A stretch of 33,214 nt of DNA from Gammaproteobacteria bacterium (GCA_013153955.1 JAADDM010000271.1:1-33214), one strand, 5' to 3'; positions 18,758 to 26,724 are shown, counted from the stretch's first letter. Translations and numbers: made by a program. Notes: generated from the sequence alone by a model not told the origin.

Positions 18758-18947
18758 TGAAACATGCAAAGAGTAGCCAACCTGCGATAAATAATGCGGA
18801 TAAGACCCAGTTAAAGGTCTCTTTCATAAACTCTTTATAAGCTTTTTTTTGTTCCATCTTCTGCTGTGCGAGTGTTGTACGACGTTGTCGCCACATATAA
18901 TCGTGTTGCTGTTCTAGAGTTCGATTTTTTTGCGTTAATTTCCTCAT
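18735..18947 (-). CDS. Small single-TM protein (possible lysis accessory)
   Basis: 70 aa with a charged N-terminal half and C-terminal hydrophobic helix FNWVLSALFIAGWLLFACFNGG; overlaps neighbouring starts/stops in the operon. Confidence 0.6.
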   Translation of the reverse strand: MRKLTQKNRTLEQQHDYMWRQRRTTLAQQKMEQKKAYKEFMKETFNWVLSALFIAGWLLFACFNGGYCGT

Positions 18948-18949
18948 GA

Positions 18950-19240
18950 TTAAAGTCCTTTTCTGGCGATGCCCGGCACTTGTGCCGCGCCCGTAGCGAC
19001 ATCTTGGCCTCGTGCAGTTAAGCGGGCGACTCGAATCTCTCCGACAAGCTCAACGGTAATTAATGACAGCTCTTCAAGCCAGGCAAGTTCAGAATTGAGT
19101 TTGTCTGTAGATAGGTTATGGCCAAGAGACTTGAGGGCTGATTTTAAAATCAGTTCATTGTGCGAGTAATCAGAATCCTTTTCTAAGACTTCAATAATGA
19201 CGCGGCGTTGGTGAAGTGTCTCTTGCTGTTTAAAATCCAT
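18950..19240 (-). CDS. Winged-helix/ArsR-like small phage protein (VpaChn25_0724-type)
   Basis: 96 aa; QQETLHQRRVIIEVLEKDSDYSHNELILKSALKSLGHNLSTDKLNSELAWLEELSLITVE...VARLTARGQDVATG resembles the conserved small protein of Mu-like phages. Confidence 0.75.
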   Translation of the reverse strand: MDFKQQETLHQRRVIIEVLEKDSDYSHNELILKSALKSLGHNLSTDKLNSELAWLEELSLITVELVGEIRVARLTARGQDVATGAAQVPGIARKGL

Positions 19241-19578
19241 TATCTTTTACCTTTGTTAATCATGTAATCATGCATTCTCTTGACTGCTTCAGAGGTTTGT
19301 TTAAACTCCCCTGATAGCTGACTGACTTCTCTACTGATACCGTTGAGACGTTTGTGAACGTCATTGATTTCTTGATTATGATCTGGCTTTTCTTCAAGTC
19401 TGATTACACGGTCTTTAATATCTTCAAACCCACTGTTTACATGTTTTTCAAAGCTATCTATACGCTTTTCATTAACTTGAGATTTACGCGTTACCGCGAC
19501 ATAAACGAACAACGCTAAGGTTGCAAAAATTTGAATAACACTTAACCAAAATTTGGCGGCTTCGTAATCAAGTTCCAT
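19240..19578 (-). CDS. DUF2730-like membrane-anchored coiled-coil protein
   Basis: 112 aa; N-terminal TM helix followed by coiled coil; conserved position upstream of gp27/gp28 in Mu-like phages. Confidence 0.65.
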   Translation of the reverse strand: MELDYEAAKFWLSVIQIFATLALFVYVAVTRKSQVNEKRIDSFEKHVNSGFEDIKDRVIRLEEKPDHNQEINDVHKRLNGISREVSQLSGEFKQTSEAVKRMHDYMINKGKR

Positions 19579-19594
19579 TTTAAAAAATAGCCTC

Positions 19595-20149
19595 TTAATG
19601 GCGCTTTACAGGGCGAGAACCAAACCACCAAGTAACAGAGGTTGTGGCTAGAAAAATACAGGTATTAATGACTTCTTTAAGTAAATACTGTGCTGTGGCA
19701 CTCCCAACCATTTGTCCAGTTATTTGAAAGAGCTGGTATGTAATGAGCGCCATTAATAATGCAAAGTAAACGGTTAAAGCAGGGCGCATTAAACCGCGTA
19801 TCGTATCGACCAAGCCACCACCATATGCAGTTTTATCATTTGCATAACTTTGTGTACGTAAGTCCATTTCTGCTAACTCAACATCTGCTGCAGCTTGGGT
19901 TTCTGTTGCTAGACGATCTTGTTCAGCTACGGCGATATCTCGATTGGCGTTGGCTTCTGTCTCCTTCATTTTGAACTGATGCTCAAGCGACATCTCTTCA
20001 CGATCCGCTTTACGCATTGCAATGTCATAAGCAAATTTAGCTTGCTCAGCTTTATGACTCGCCCACATTTTTGCACCTACACCAAAAAGGCCTAATATAC
20101 CGCCTGATGCGGCTGCGCCAAATGCGCCTAAAACTGTGCTTACGTCCAT
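19595..20149 (-). CDS. Membrane protein, holin-like position
   Basis: 184 aa; N-terminal hydrophobic segment (GAFGAAASGGILGLFGVG), coiled coil, two C-terminal TM segments; directly follows the DUF5675-like gene. Confidence 0.5.
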   Translation of the reverse strand: MDVSTVLGAFGAAASGGILGLFGVGAKMWASHKAEQAKFAYDIAMRKADREEMSLEHQFKMKETEANANRDIAVAEQDRLATETQAAADVELAEMDLRTQSYANDKTAYGGGLVDTIRGLMRPALTVYFALLMALITYQLFQITGQMVGSATAQYLLKEVINTCIFLATTSVTWWFGSRPVKRH

Positions 20150-20664
20150 TAGAGTATCTCCAGGTAAAAGTTTTGTCGGTTTGTGATAGCGTGAATTTTG
20201 TGTAGTGCACCGCGTGATGCGAGGCCTGCGAGTTGGCCGTATAACATGCCCAAACGCGTAGCAGGCAGTAAACAGCCCCAGCTATGCGTTTTAAAGCCTT
20301 TAAATTTGTCACCTGCCACATTTCCTGCATGAGTTAAAACGCCGCTACGACTGGGTACTTTTGTGACGTGATAAACGTCTCTGTATTTACCTGACGCTGA
20401 GCGTTTTAGGTATTTAACAAGGTACATCCCTGGTGGAATTCGGCTTATATTACGGGCGTTGTTACGATCGGGTAGCTCCATCATGTAGCAGACTCGTCGC
20501 TCATTAAACATAAGTCGACCTGTCGTACCGTGATCGGTTGATGGCGCACGATAGAGTTGGAGAGTTTTAAGTGAGCAATGGTTGCATAATGCGCTCTTAA
20601 CCACCGTTTTAATGGCAGTTTTGAGTTTATTATGGGGTGACTTTAGGGGGTTAATTACTTTCAT
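20149..20664 (-). CDS. DUF5675-like protein (putative lysis-module protein)
   Basis: 171 aa; LQLYRAPSTDHGTTGRLMFNERRVCYMMELPDRNNARNISRIPPGMYLVKYLKRS...DVYHVTKVPSRSGVLTHAGNVAGD...SWGCLLPA fits DUF5675. Confidence 0.75.
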   Translation of the reverse strand: MKVINPLKSPHNKLKTAIKTVVKSALCNHCSLKTLQLYRAPSTDHGTTGRLMFNERRVCYMMELPDRNNARNISRIPPGMYLVKYLKRSASGKYRDVYHVTKVPSRSGVLTHAGNVAGDKFKGFKTHSWGCLLPATRLGMLYGQLAGLASRGALHKIHAITNRQNFYLEIL

Positions 20665-20670
20665 ACCTCT

Positions 20671-20717
20671 AGAATAGAGGGTTTTACGATAGGGTGAGTT
20701 TCAAGTGTTTGAGAAGG
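20671..20717 (-). promoter_or_regulatory. Putative activator-dependent late promoter, copy 3 (lysis/terminase block)
   Basis: CCTTCTCAAACACTTGAAA (plus 20699-20717), 22 nt, TATTCT (plus 20671-20676), then 6 nt to ATG 20664. Confidence 0.75.
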
Positions 20718-20748
20718 ATCTAAAAGAGGGGTGCATTAAGCTGGTATG

Positions 20749-20946
20749 CTAATTATTTTGCTGTATTGCCTGAAGTTCAATAGAGTCTAATTCACTAAAT
20801 AGCTGACCGATTGCCTTTATATTTATGCCTGTTTCACAAGCCTCTTCTGTATTGTAAAAAGTCATTAAATCATTAATTACAGAGCGATATGAGCGTATGT
20901 TGTCGATGACATCGATTGGGCGGTCTTGAAGTTTTATGTTTGTCAT
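20749..20946 (-). CDS. Small hypothetical protein
   Basis: 65-aa ORF MTNIKLQDRPIDVIDNIRSYRSVINDLMTFYNTEE..., preceded by GTGGAGAAACAAAACA (SD-like GGAG) on the minus strand. Confidence 0.55.
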   Translation of the reverse strand: MTNIKLQDRPIDVIDNIRSYRSVINDLMTFYNTEEACETGINIKAIGQLFSELDSIELQAIQQNN

Positions 20947-20989
20947 TGTTTTGTTTCTCCACTAGAAATAGTCTTAAAAAAATAAGGTT

Positions 20990-21005
20990 TGATATCAAGA
21001 TATCA
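20990..21005. promoter_or_regulatory. Perfect inverted repeat TGATATC-AA-GATATCA, possible operator
   Basis: Lies in the 5' region of the 20749-20946 ORF. Confidence 0.4.
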
Positions 21006-21152
21006 TTTTTATAAATTCTGCCAAACTTTTAGAGTGTTTTAAGCACGTTTACCTTTAAAAAATAGTGTTTAAGTTATAGAGGGCTTTTAAAATTGAGGAG
21101 AAATTGCTAGAAAGTTGGTTTATGTCAAAAAATTAAAGTTTATTTTTTACAG

Positions 21153-21207
21153 CTCCTACAACAGTTACATCCCTTATGTTTAAAGGGAGTGGTATGGGTT
21201 GTAGGAG
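21153..21207. repeat. Nested inverted repeat (CTCCTACAAC...GTTGTAGGAG with inner TCCCTT...AAGGGA)
   Basis: Outer arms 21153-21162 and 21198-21207 (10 bp perfect), inner arms 21170-21175 and 21183-21188; sits just past the stop of 21216-22106. Confidence 0.65.
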
Positions 21208-21215
21208 TTGTAGAG

Positions 21216-22106
21216 TTACTGAATCAGGCTATAGGTGTAAATACCTTTAACCTTACTGCAAGCCCAGTAAATGTCTTGGTATTGATCTAATCTGTCACGG
21301 GCTGTTTTGTCTGTTTTTTCATAGCCACAGGTGTTAAGTAAGTCAGTTTTATTAAGATTTAACCCCTTTCCTAGGGCGGCTTTCACTTCATTGATAAAGC
21401 TCTTTTCTTCGGTATTTAGCCTGGCATCTTGAAGGTCTATTGTCAGTAGGCTTAGATCATCTATTTTAACTTTAAAAGCGATATCGATAATATTTGCGCG
21501 CTCTTTCTTAACCGTTAAAATGAAGTGAATCTCACCCGTTGGTGACTCCGTTTTAGTCAGTAGATACATGTTGTCTATTGAATTACGGATGTTGTTTGAT
21601 CCCTGGTAGTTGCGGCCGTCTTTGTTTGAGTGATGTAAAACGATAATTGTTGCGCCTGCTTCACGAATGTTTTTAAGCTTTTCACCTAAGCGCATACTAG
21701 CACCGTCGTTGTTGACATCACCAAAATCACGAAGACTATCAATGACAAATAGCGTGTTGTTGTAGTTGTTTCCTGATGCGTTGTCTTCAATTGCTTGGAG
21801 CATCGCAAGAGGCTGTAATTCTGTTTTTGAACGATGGGAGTAGTGCAGGTTAGGGCAGACTTGAATAAGTTTAGTTTCAATACCACGCTCTTTAAGAACG
21901 TTCATCGGGTTGTCGTAGTCTAAATAGATTGCATTCATGCCATTGATTTCTGCAAATTTAGCGATGGCCATAGCAAGCCAGCTTTTACCCATGCCTCCAT
22001 CGGCATAGATCATGGTAATCAGGTGTTTGGGGATGAAACCGTCAATTAAGAACTCAGTTTTTTGATTAAAATCTTCTAGCTTTAATGGGTTTAAAAAAGG
22101 GTACAT
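21216..22106 (-). CDS. RecA-fold ATPase, RepA/AAA_25-like helicase-type protein
   Basis: 296 aa; FLIDGFIPKHLITMIYADGGMGKSWLAMAIAKFAE (Walker A GGMGKS), NNTLFVIDSLRDF (Walker B), GATIIVLHHSNKDG sensor-like segment. Confidence 0.85.
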   Translation of the reverse strand: MYPFLNPLKLEDFNQKTEFLIDGFIPKHLITMIYADGGMGKSWLAMAIAKFAEINGMNAIYLDYDNPMNVLKERGIETKLIQVCPNLHYSHRSKTELQPLAMLQAIEDNASGNNYNNTLFVIDSLRDFGDVNNDGASMRLGEKLKNIREAGATIIVLHHSNKDGRNYQGSNNIRNSIDNMYLLTKTESPTGEIHFILTVKKERANIIDIAFKVKIDDLSLLTIDLQDARLNTEEKSFINEVKAALGKGLNLNKTDLLNTCGYEKTDKTARDRLDQYQDIYWACSKVKGIYTYSLIQ

Positions 22107-22111
22107 AGGGT

Positions 22112-22567
22112 TTAGTCCTGAAATAAGGAGGGTTGTATTTTGTTGTGTCGAATACGATGTTGATTAGCAAGTGCTGTTCTAATCGTCATTTCTGATACTC
22201 TGAATTTCTTGGCTAATATTTGGTGATTATTACCGGTAAACGCCTTCCAAATTTTAATATCTCGTATGGCTCGCTCTAGTTTCTGATTATGGGGAAGGTA
22301 GAAGCTAACGCCACCAAAATGGTTGGCAATAGCAGTAACCAGTACTGCGGAAAGTTTGTTATTCTGTTCGTCTTGTATCTCTCCAACTGTTGATAGGCAG
22401 TGGCTTAGAATTTCATAAAATTCAACTAACCGAGCAGGCCAGAGTAACTTTAAGTCTTCCATATCTAAGTCAGTAAGGTTTTCGAGCATCTCATCCATTG
22501 TGGCAGTAAAGTGATCGCCAAATAGGTCTTTACTTGCCTCGTTATAGGGCTCTATTGAATTATTCAT
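22112..22567 (-). CDS. mor: Mor-family transcription activator
   Basis: Minus strand start MNNSIEPYNEASKDLFGDHF at 22567 (ATGAATAA overlap with upstream stop); C-terminal IANHFGGVSFYLPHNQKLERAIRDIKIWKAFTGNNHQILAKKFRVSEMTIRTALANQHRIRHNKIQPSLF is the Mor HTH signature. Confidence 0.9.
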   Translation of the reverse strand: MNNSIEPYNEASKDLFGDHFTATMDEMLENLTDLDMEDLKLLWPARLVEFYEILSHCLSTVGEIQDEQNNKLSAVLVTAIANHFGGVSFYLPHNQKLERAIRDIKIWKAFTGNNHQILAKKFRVSEMTIRTALANQHRIRHNKIQPSLFQD

Positions 22568-23120
22568 TGCCTGCTCCACTTTGTGCTTTTTTGAACTTTT
22601 TATTTTTGAAAATAGCCTGTAGGGTACTGGTACCGAGTTGCTTGGACTGCTCTGTTGCGACATCTACTTTTTTTGCAACAGGCCTGTTACGTAGGCTTTG
22701 ACGCTTATTTTCGTTTTTTTGTTCCTCATGTGCTTCTAATGAATTTTGCTCTGAACTGATAATTTCGTATAAATAGCCGTGATTTTTTAGCGGTAATTTA
22801 AGTGTTTGGGAGTCTGATTTTTCTAAAATAGTGGTGAAGGCTTTATGCCAAAGATTTTCTGGTGCTTGCCATATTCTGTTGTGGCGCTCTATTCGTCCTG
22901 CATCAATATCTGTTTTAAGTTGATGCATTATTTTGAGTGTTCTATCCCAGGTTAGACTGCGAGTTGCAGGGCGAAACAGCCCTATATAGCGCATGATTAA
23001 CCTGCCTAATGGCTTGGGTAGGTTAGAGGCTAAATAGACCGCTTGACGGGCTGATTCTTCATTGCTGAAGTCAATCATTGCTGCGGCATGACCACAGTTT
23101 GGACAGCGTAATTTCATCAT
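22560..23120 (-). CDS. Hypothetical protein with N-terminal zinc-ribbon (CPNCGH)
   Basis: 186 aa; MMKLRCPNCGHAAAMIDF; located between GemA-like and Mor-like genes. Confidence 0.7.
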   Translation of the reverse strand: MMKLRCPNCGHAAAMIDFSNEESARQAVYLASNLPKPLGRLIMRYIGLFRPATRSLTWDRTLKIMHQLKTDIDAGRIERHNRIWQAPENLWHKAFTTILEKSDSQTLKLPLKNHGYLYEIISSEQNSLEAHEEQKNENKRQSLRNRPVAKKVDVATEQSKQLGTSTLQAIFKNKKFKKAQSGAGNE

Positions 23121-23560
23121 TTATCCTCTTTCTGAATTTTTAACTGCTCGCGTTTAATCCATTTTTTGAGAGTTTCAATAATACGGCTAGCCGTGGTAGG
23201 ATCACAGAATTGAGGTGCATGGTATTTGCCTTTTGTCATACGCTTTACATAAGCCATTAACGCGGGTTCGGTACGGTCTCTAACAATGCATAAGTCAGCT
23301 AATTTTAACCAGAGTGCACGAATCTTATCGCCTTGACTTTTGCTGTTTTGACGTGCTGTAGCCCCCAGTTTTTTACTTGCTTTGACCTTAAAACCGAGCT
23401 GTTTTAATCGTTGTATAACGGCAGTTTGTTGATGAAAATCAAGTTTTGAAGCAGAATTGACCCCTGCCACATCATTAAGCATGGCTCTGTAGGCATCGTC
23501 ACCCATGTGAAGCTCTTTTTTGGCGATGTGTATCTTTGCTAAATTGGCTTGTCGGCTCAT
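23117..23560 (-). CDS. gemA: GemA-like protein (Mu gp16, DUF1018)
   Basis: 147 aa; NLAKIHIAKKELHMGDDAYRAMLNDVAGVNSASKL...IQRLKQLGFK is characteristic of gp16/GemA. Confidence 0.92.
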   Translation of the reverse strand: MSRQANLAKIHIAKKELHMGDDAYRAMLNDVAGVNSASKLDFHQQTAVIQRLKQLGFKVKASKKLGATARQNSKSQGDKIRALWLKLADLCIVRDRTEPALMAYVKRMTKGKYHAPQFCDPTTASRIIETLKKWIKREQLKIQKEDK

Positions 23561-23632
23561 TTTGGACTCCGTTTACTTTGTCATCATTTATTAAAATGGC
23601 TTTTAAATAGACTTAAGGCCGCTTTAATAAAT

Positions 23633-23670
23633 GGCCTGTATACCAGGCCTGTATACCCCCTTGAGGGTAT
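23633..23670. repeat. Tandem GGCCTGTATACC x2 plus hairpin ATACCC-CCTTGA-GGGTAT
   Basis: Copies at 23633-23644 and 23646-23657; hairpin arms 23653-23658 and 23665-23670; in the leader of the gemA-like gene. Confidence 0.7.
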
Positions 23671-23708
23671 CGTTGTTTTGATAAGAATTTAAGTCATTAA
23701 TGTCCGTG

Positions 23709-23885
23709 TTATAGTTCGGCCAAAGCATCCCACTCTTGGTCGTTAATCTGCTTTTGACTGCTTATCTCTAACATTCGTTTTCGAGCATTTACATCTTTTT
23801 CAATTAACTTGTTATTGGATTTTTTAATGTCTGTAGGCGGTGTGTAGCGACGAGGCTTTAGCCAAGGGTTATATACTGCATCCAT
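23709..23885 (-). CDS. Small hypothetical protein (58 aa)
   Basis: MDAVYNPWLKPRRYTPPTDIKKSNNKLIEKDVNARKRMLEISSQKQINDQEWDALAEL; not in supplied ORF track; tightly spaced after 23894-24508. Confidence 0.6.
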   Translation of the reverse strand: MDAVYNPWLKPRRYTPPTDIKKSNNKLIEKDVNARKRMLEISSQKQINDQEWDALAEL

Positions 23886-23893
23886 ATAATCTC

Positions 23894-24508
23894 CTAAATT
23901 GAGGCAATGTCGAGTACGATTGATTGATAGTTTTCGCTGTTATTGATGCGCTCATAAATTCGTAAATAGCTTTTTGAACCCGATACTTGAATACTGTCTT
24001 TTATGGCATTCATTGCGCTAACCCAGTCGTCATCTTTAATATCTAGCTTCATTAAACTAAAGATTCTTGCGGTGCTTATATTGCCTTGCTTGTCAGTTTG
24101 AAATGCATGTTCTATAAGCGCCCGTATTTCAGGGTTAGAGCCTTCTGTCCAACGGTGAATACACTTATCGACAAGCTCTTTGGCAACTTGTAGGCGTTCA
24201 TCAAACATGAGCTTTTCACTAACGGCTCTTTGTACTTTGAAACGACCATCAAAACTCATTAAAGTAATGTTTCCTTTTTGCCCACCCATTGAAATATTGT
24301 ATTTCTCGGCTGAGAGTTCTATAAAAGCCGCAATATCTTCCATGGTTCTATTTTTGAAAACACTAAGTAGTCGGTTTGTTTCTTGTGCTTTGGCAATGAT
24401 TTCTTGAACAAGGTGGTCTCTAGTTTTATCAATATCAGTCACTAGGTTGATGGGTACAAGACGGCCTGATGCATCTTTCATATAGCCTTCTGGGGGTTGA
24501 GTTATCAT
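23894..24508 (-). CDS. DUF3164-like protein
   Basis: 204 aa; PPEGYMKDASGRLVPINLVTDIDKTRDHLVQEIIAKA...LMSFDGRFKVQRAVSEKLMFDERLQVAKELVDKCIHRWTEGSNPEIRALIEHAFQTDKQG is the DUF3164 signature. Confidence 0.92.
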   Translation of the reverse strand: MITQPPEGYMKDASGRLVPINLVTDIDKTRDHLVQEIIAKAQETNRLLSVFKNRTMEDIAAFIELSAEKYNISMGGQKGNITLMSFDGRFKVQRAVSEKLMFDERLQVAKELVDKCIHRWTEGSNPEIRALIEHAFQTDKQGNISTARIFSLMKLDIKDDDWVSAMNAIKDSIQVSGSKSYLRIYERINNSENYQSIVLDIASI

Positions 24509-24807
24509 TGATTAGCTCCTCTTGTATTGTTTGTCGATGGGTGTACCCACATGATGTAGTGATCTAGACGTCCAAAGTGGTGTTTAGGGACTAAATCATA
24601 GGTTCCAAATGTTTGGCTCTCGTTATAAATCGGGTGGTTGTCTTCCGGGGTTTCTATACGTAGAATTGGTACGTTGTCTTCGATGCTAATTGCTTTTATT
24701 TGAAGCTCGGCCTGATCAAGTTTGGCAATAGCTTGCTGGGCACTTAGTATTTTCTCGACCATATTGATATTGGCTCTTTTGGTTTGTAGATTGATTATCT
24801 CTGACAT
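24505..24807 (-). CDS. Hypothetical early phage protein
   Basis: 100-aa ORF overlapping the start of the DUF3164-like gene (operon-type overlap). Confidence 0.6.
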   Translation of the reverse strand: MSEIINLQTKRANINMVEKILSAQQAIAKLDQAELQIKAISIEDNVPILRIETPEDNHPIYNESQTFGTYDLVPKHHFGRLDHYIMWVHPSTNNTRGANQ

Positions 24808-24818
24808 GATGTATCCTC

Positions 24819-25034
24819 TTATTTGATTGCCCTAATCGCTTCATCAAGTATTTTTCTAAGGGCTCTAGCATCCCATTCAGGGAGCTTCAACTTAATGAGT
24901 TGGTTGTGGTTGTGGTACACGCTAAACATGATTTCTTTATTTGGCGTGGTGAGCATTGTGATGATGTAAACAGGTCTTTCAGGGTCAGCACCATTTCCAA
25001 TCTTTTGCTCTTTGTAAAACTTGACCTTACTCAT
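24819..25034 (-). CDS. Hypothetical early phage protein
   Basis: Listed ORF starts at 25136, but the better start is MSKVKFYKEQKIGNGADPERP at 25034, overlapping the stop of the upstream gene. Confidence 0.55.
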   Translation of the reverse strand: MSKVKFYKEQKIGNGADPERPVYIITMLTTPNKEIMFSVYHNHNQLIKLKLPEWDARALRKILDEAIRAIK

Positions 25035-25398
25035 GTGAGTCTGCTTTTGGATTATTGAGACATCTTTGACAAGCCTTATATAAGCTGACTCGCATTGGGT
25101 TGTTTGGCATAAAGCCTTTGTTGCGATGACTTGCACAAATGTCGGTGGTAATCACATCTAACACAGGGCAAACAACACTTTGCTTGAGCAATGCACCTTT
25201 GACTTTTTCTGCAACATTTTCGATGCTGCCAGGGTATGCACCTTTTAGAACTTGATTTACTGCGGTGCCGCTAATACCGCATTTAGCGGCCAACTTTGCT
25301 TGTGAGGTGGTTTGTAGCGCTTCTTTAAGAGCGATAAACCAGGCCTCATTTTGGTATTTAATAGTCACTTTGTATGTCTCCTTTTTTTGGGTAAACAA
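25027..25398 (-). CDS. HTH protein of the early region
   Basis: 123 aa; SQAKLAAKCGISGTAVNQVLKGAYPGSIENVAEKVKGAL is an XRE/lambda-repressor-like HTH; C-terminal Cys-containing region. Confidence 0.65.
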   Translation of the reverse strand: MFTQKKETYKVTIKYQNEAWFIALKEALQTTSQAKLAAKCGISGTAVNQVLKGAYPGSIENVAEKVKGALLKQSVVCPVLDVITTDICASHRNKGFMPNNPMRVSLYKACQRCLNNPKADSHE

Positions 25399-25981
25399 TT
25401 TCGTGTATGTTCTGGTCGTAGACCACGTGTATGCGTTTAACCATCGGCGGTTTTGCGCCAGTCCATGCCGCTGGCTTCAGCATGTAAACAGCTAGACCTC
25501 CGTGGGTGTTCGAAGGTTTTGTTATTTTTAAGTAACCAGCTCTGTAAAGAGCTGATACATAAGACTTTGCTGTAGCTTCTGCAATAATTACATCTTCCGT
25601 GCTAGCAGTTACAGCAAGTTGTTTATGAGTAAACTCTCCTGTTATTCGCATTGTTCTCCACATTTGCTCTCGACCGAGACCTTTAGTGAGCTTGTTACCT
25701 TTGGAATCGACCCTAGGCGGCTCGATTCCTGTGTCTTTAATTAACGTATACCTGTTTTTCGGCTGAAGAATATCTTTTGAATGAATGCACTCTTTTCCTA
25801 AAAAACCAGCTGCGACCCAACCTTTTATATGGTAATTAACCTTTTCTTTACTTAGCTTGTAGCTCAAAGGTGCATTGCTACTGATGTGAGAAATAGTGAA
25901 TGTTTTTAATTCTCTAATTTGTGACCAGACGTACTCTTTAGCCGTCATTTGTCCACTTCTTTTTACACGTGTTCTTTTCAT
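25358..25981 (-). CDS. Winged-helix-like early phage protein
   Basis: 207 aa; two repeated winged-helix-like segments (KEYVWSQIRELKTFTISHIS..., EQMWRTMRITGEFTHKQLAVTAS...). Confidence 0.6.
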   Translation of the reverse strand: MKRTRVKRSGQMTAKEYVWSQIRELKTFTISHISSNAPLSYKLSKEKVNYHIKGWVAAGFLGKECIHSKDILQPKNRYTLIKDTGIEPPRVDSKGNKLTKGLGREQMWRTMRITGEFTHKQLAVTASTEDVIIAEATAKSYVSALYRAGYLKITKPSNTHGGLAVYMLKPAAWTGAKPPMVKRIHVVYDQNIHEIVYPKKGDIQSDY

Positions 25982-25983
25982 AT

Positions 25984-26724
25984 TTATCCACTTATTCCAT
26001 TTCGAATAGCCGCCTGTCCAGTGTAAAGTTCTTTTTTACCCCACATGCTCATGTCAATTTCAGCCCAGCCGTTCTGCTTTGCCGTGTCGTTGATATGATT
26101 TAAGTTTACGCAGATCCGTCGTGTGACATTGCGGCTTGCTTCAACTAAACTGATTAATAAATCATCGTGTACTTTTACGTCGGGAGCATAGATATTAGCG
26201 AGCGTTCTTGCGTCTTCTAGAGAAGACGGCTGGGCTTGTACCCAAGCGAGCACACGATTGTGAAAGCGTTCCCATCTTTTGAGTTTGGCTGGCAAATGTT
26301 CTTCGCCAATTAGCAAAATAGTCCCAAAACTGCTTTCGTAGATATCTCTGACGATTTCGATAATTTTCTTTTCAACGAGAAAATCAGCTTCATCAATAAT
26401 CAACGGGCGGCTTGATAATGCGACTTCTTGAGAAATCTGGTCGACCATTTCGTAGATTGTGGCGGCAGGAGAGATTCCCATCTCCATTAAAATAGCTTTT
26501 AAAAACGCTTTCCGTGTCCAGGCGCTTTTGCATTGCACGTAATATGCGCGATATTTATTAGCACTCCAAGTTGCGGCAAAAGTTTTCCCCCATCCTGAGG
26601 GGCCGTATAACACGACGATGCCAGGTAGGCTCTCTCCGCGCGTCAGAGAGCGAGTAATCGCTTGAGAGCATAGCGCGACGTTTTGTAACGGGGCGATTGT
26701 GTTTCCAATGCTTTGTGTTAACAT
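25984..26724 (-). CDS. MuB-like target selection ATPase (AAA+)
   Basis: GIVVLYGPSGWGKTFAATW Walker A and SSRPLIIDEADFLV Walker B; directly downstream of the MuA-like transposase. Start trimmed to MLTQSIGN. Confidence 0.9.
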   Translation of the reverse strand: MLTQSIGNTIAPLQNVALCSQAITRSLTRGESLPGIVVLYGPSGWGKTFAATWSANKYRAYYVQCKSAWTRKAFLKAILMEMGISPAATIYEMVDQISQEVALSSRPLIIDEADFLVEKKIIEIVRDIYESSFGTILLIGEEHLPAKLKRWERFHNRVLAWVQAQPSSLEDARTLANIYAPDVKVHDDLLISLVEASRNVTRRICVNLNHINDTAKQNGWAEIDMSMWGKKELYTGQAAIRNGISG

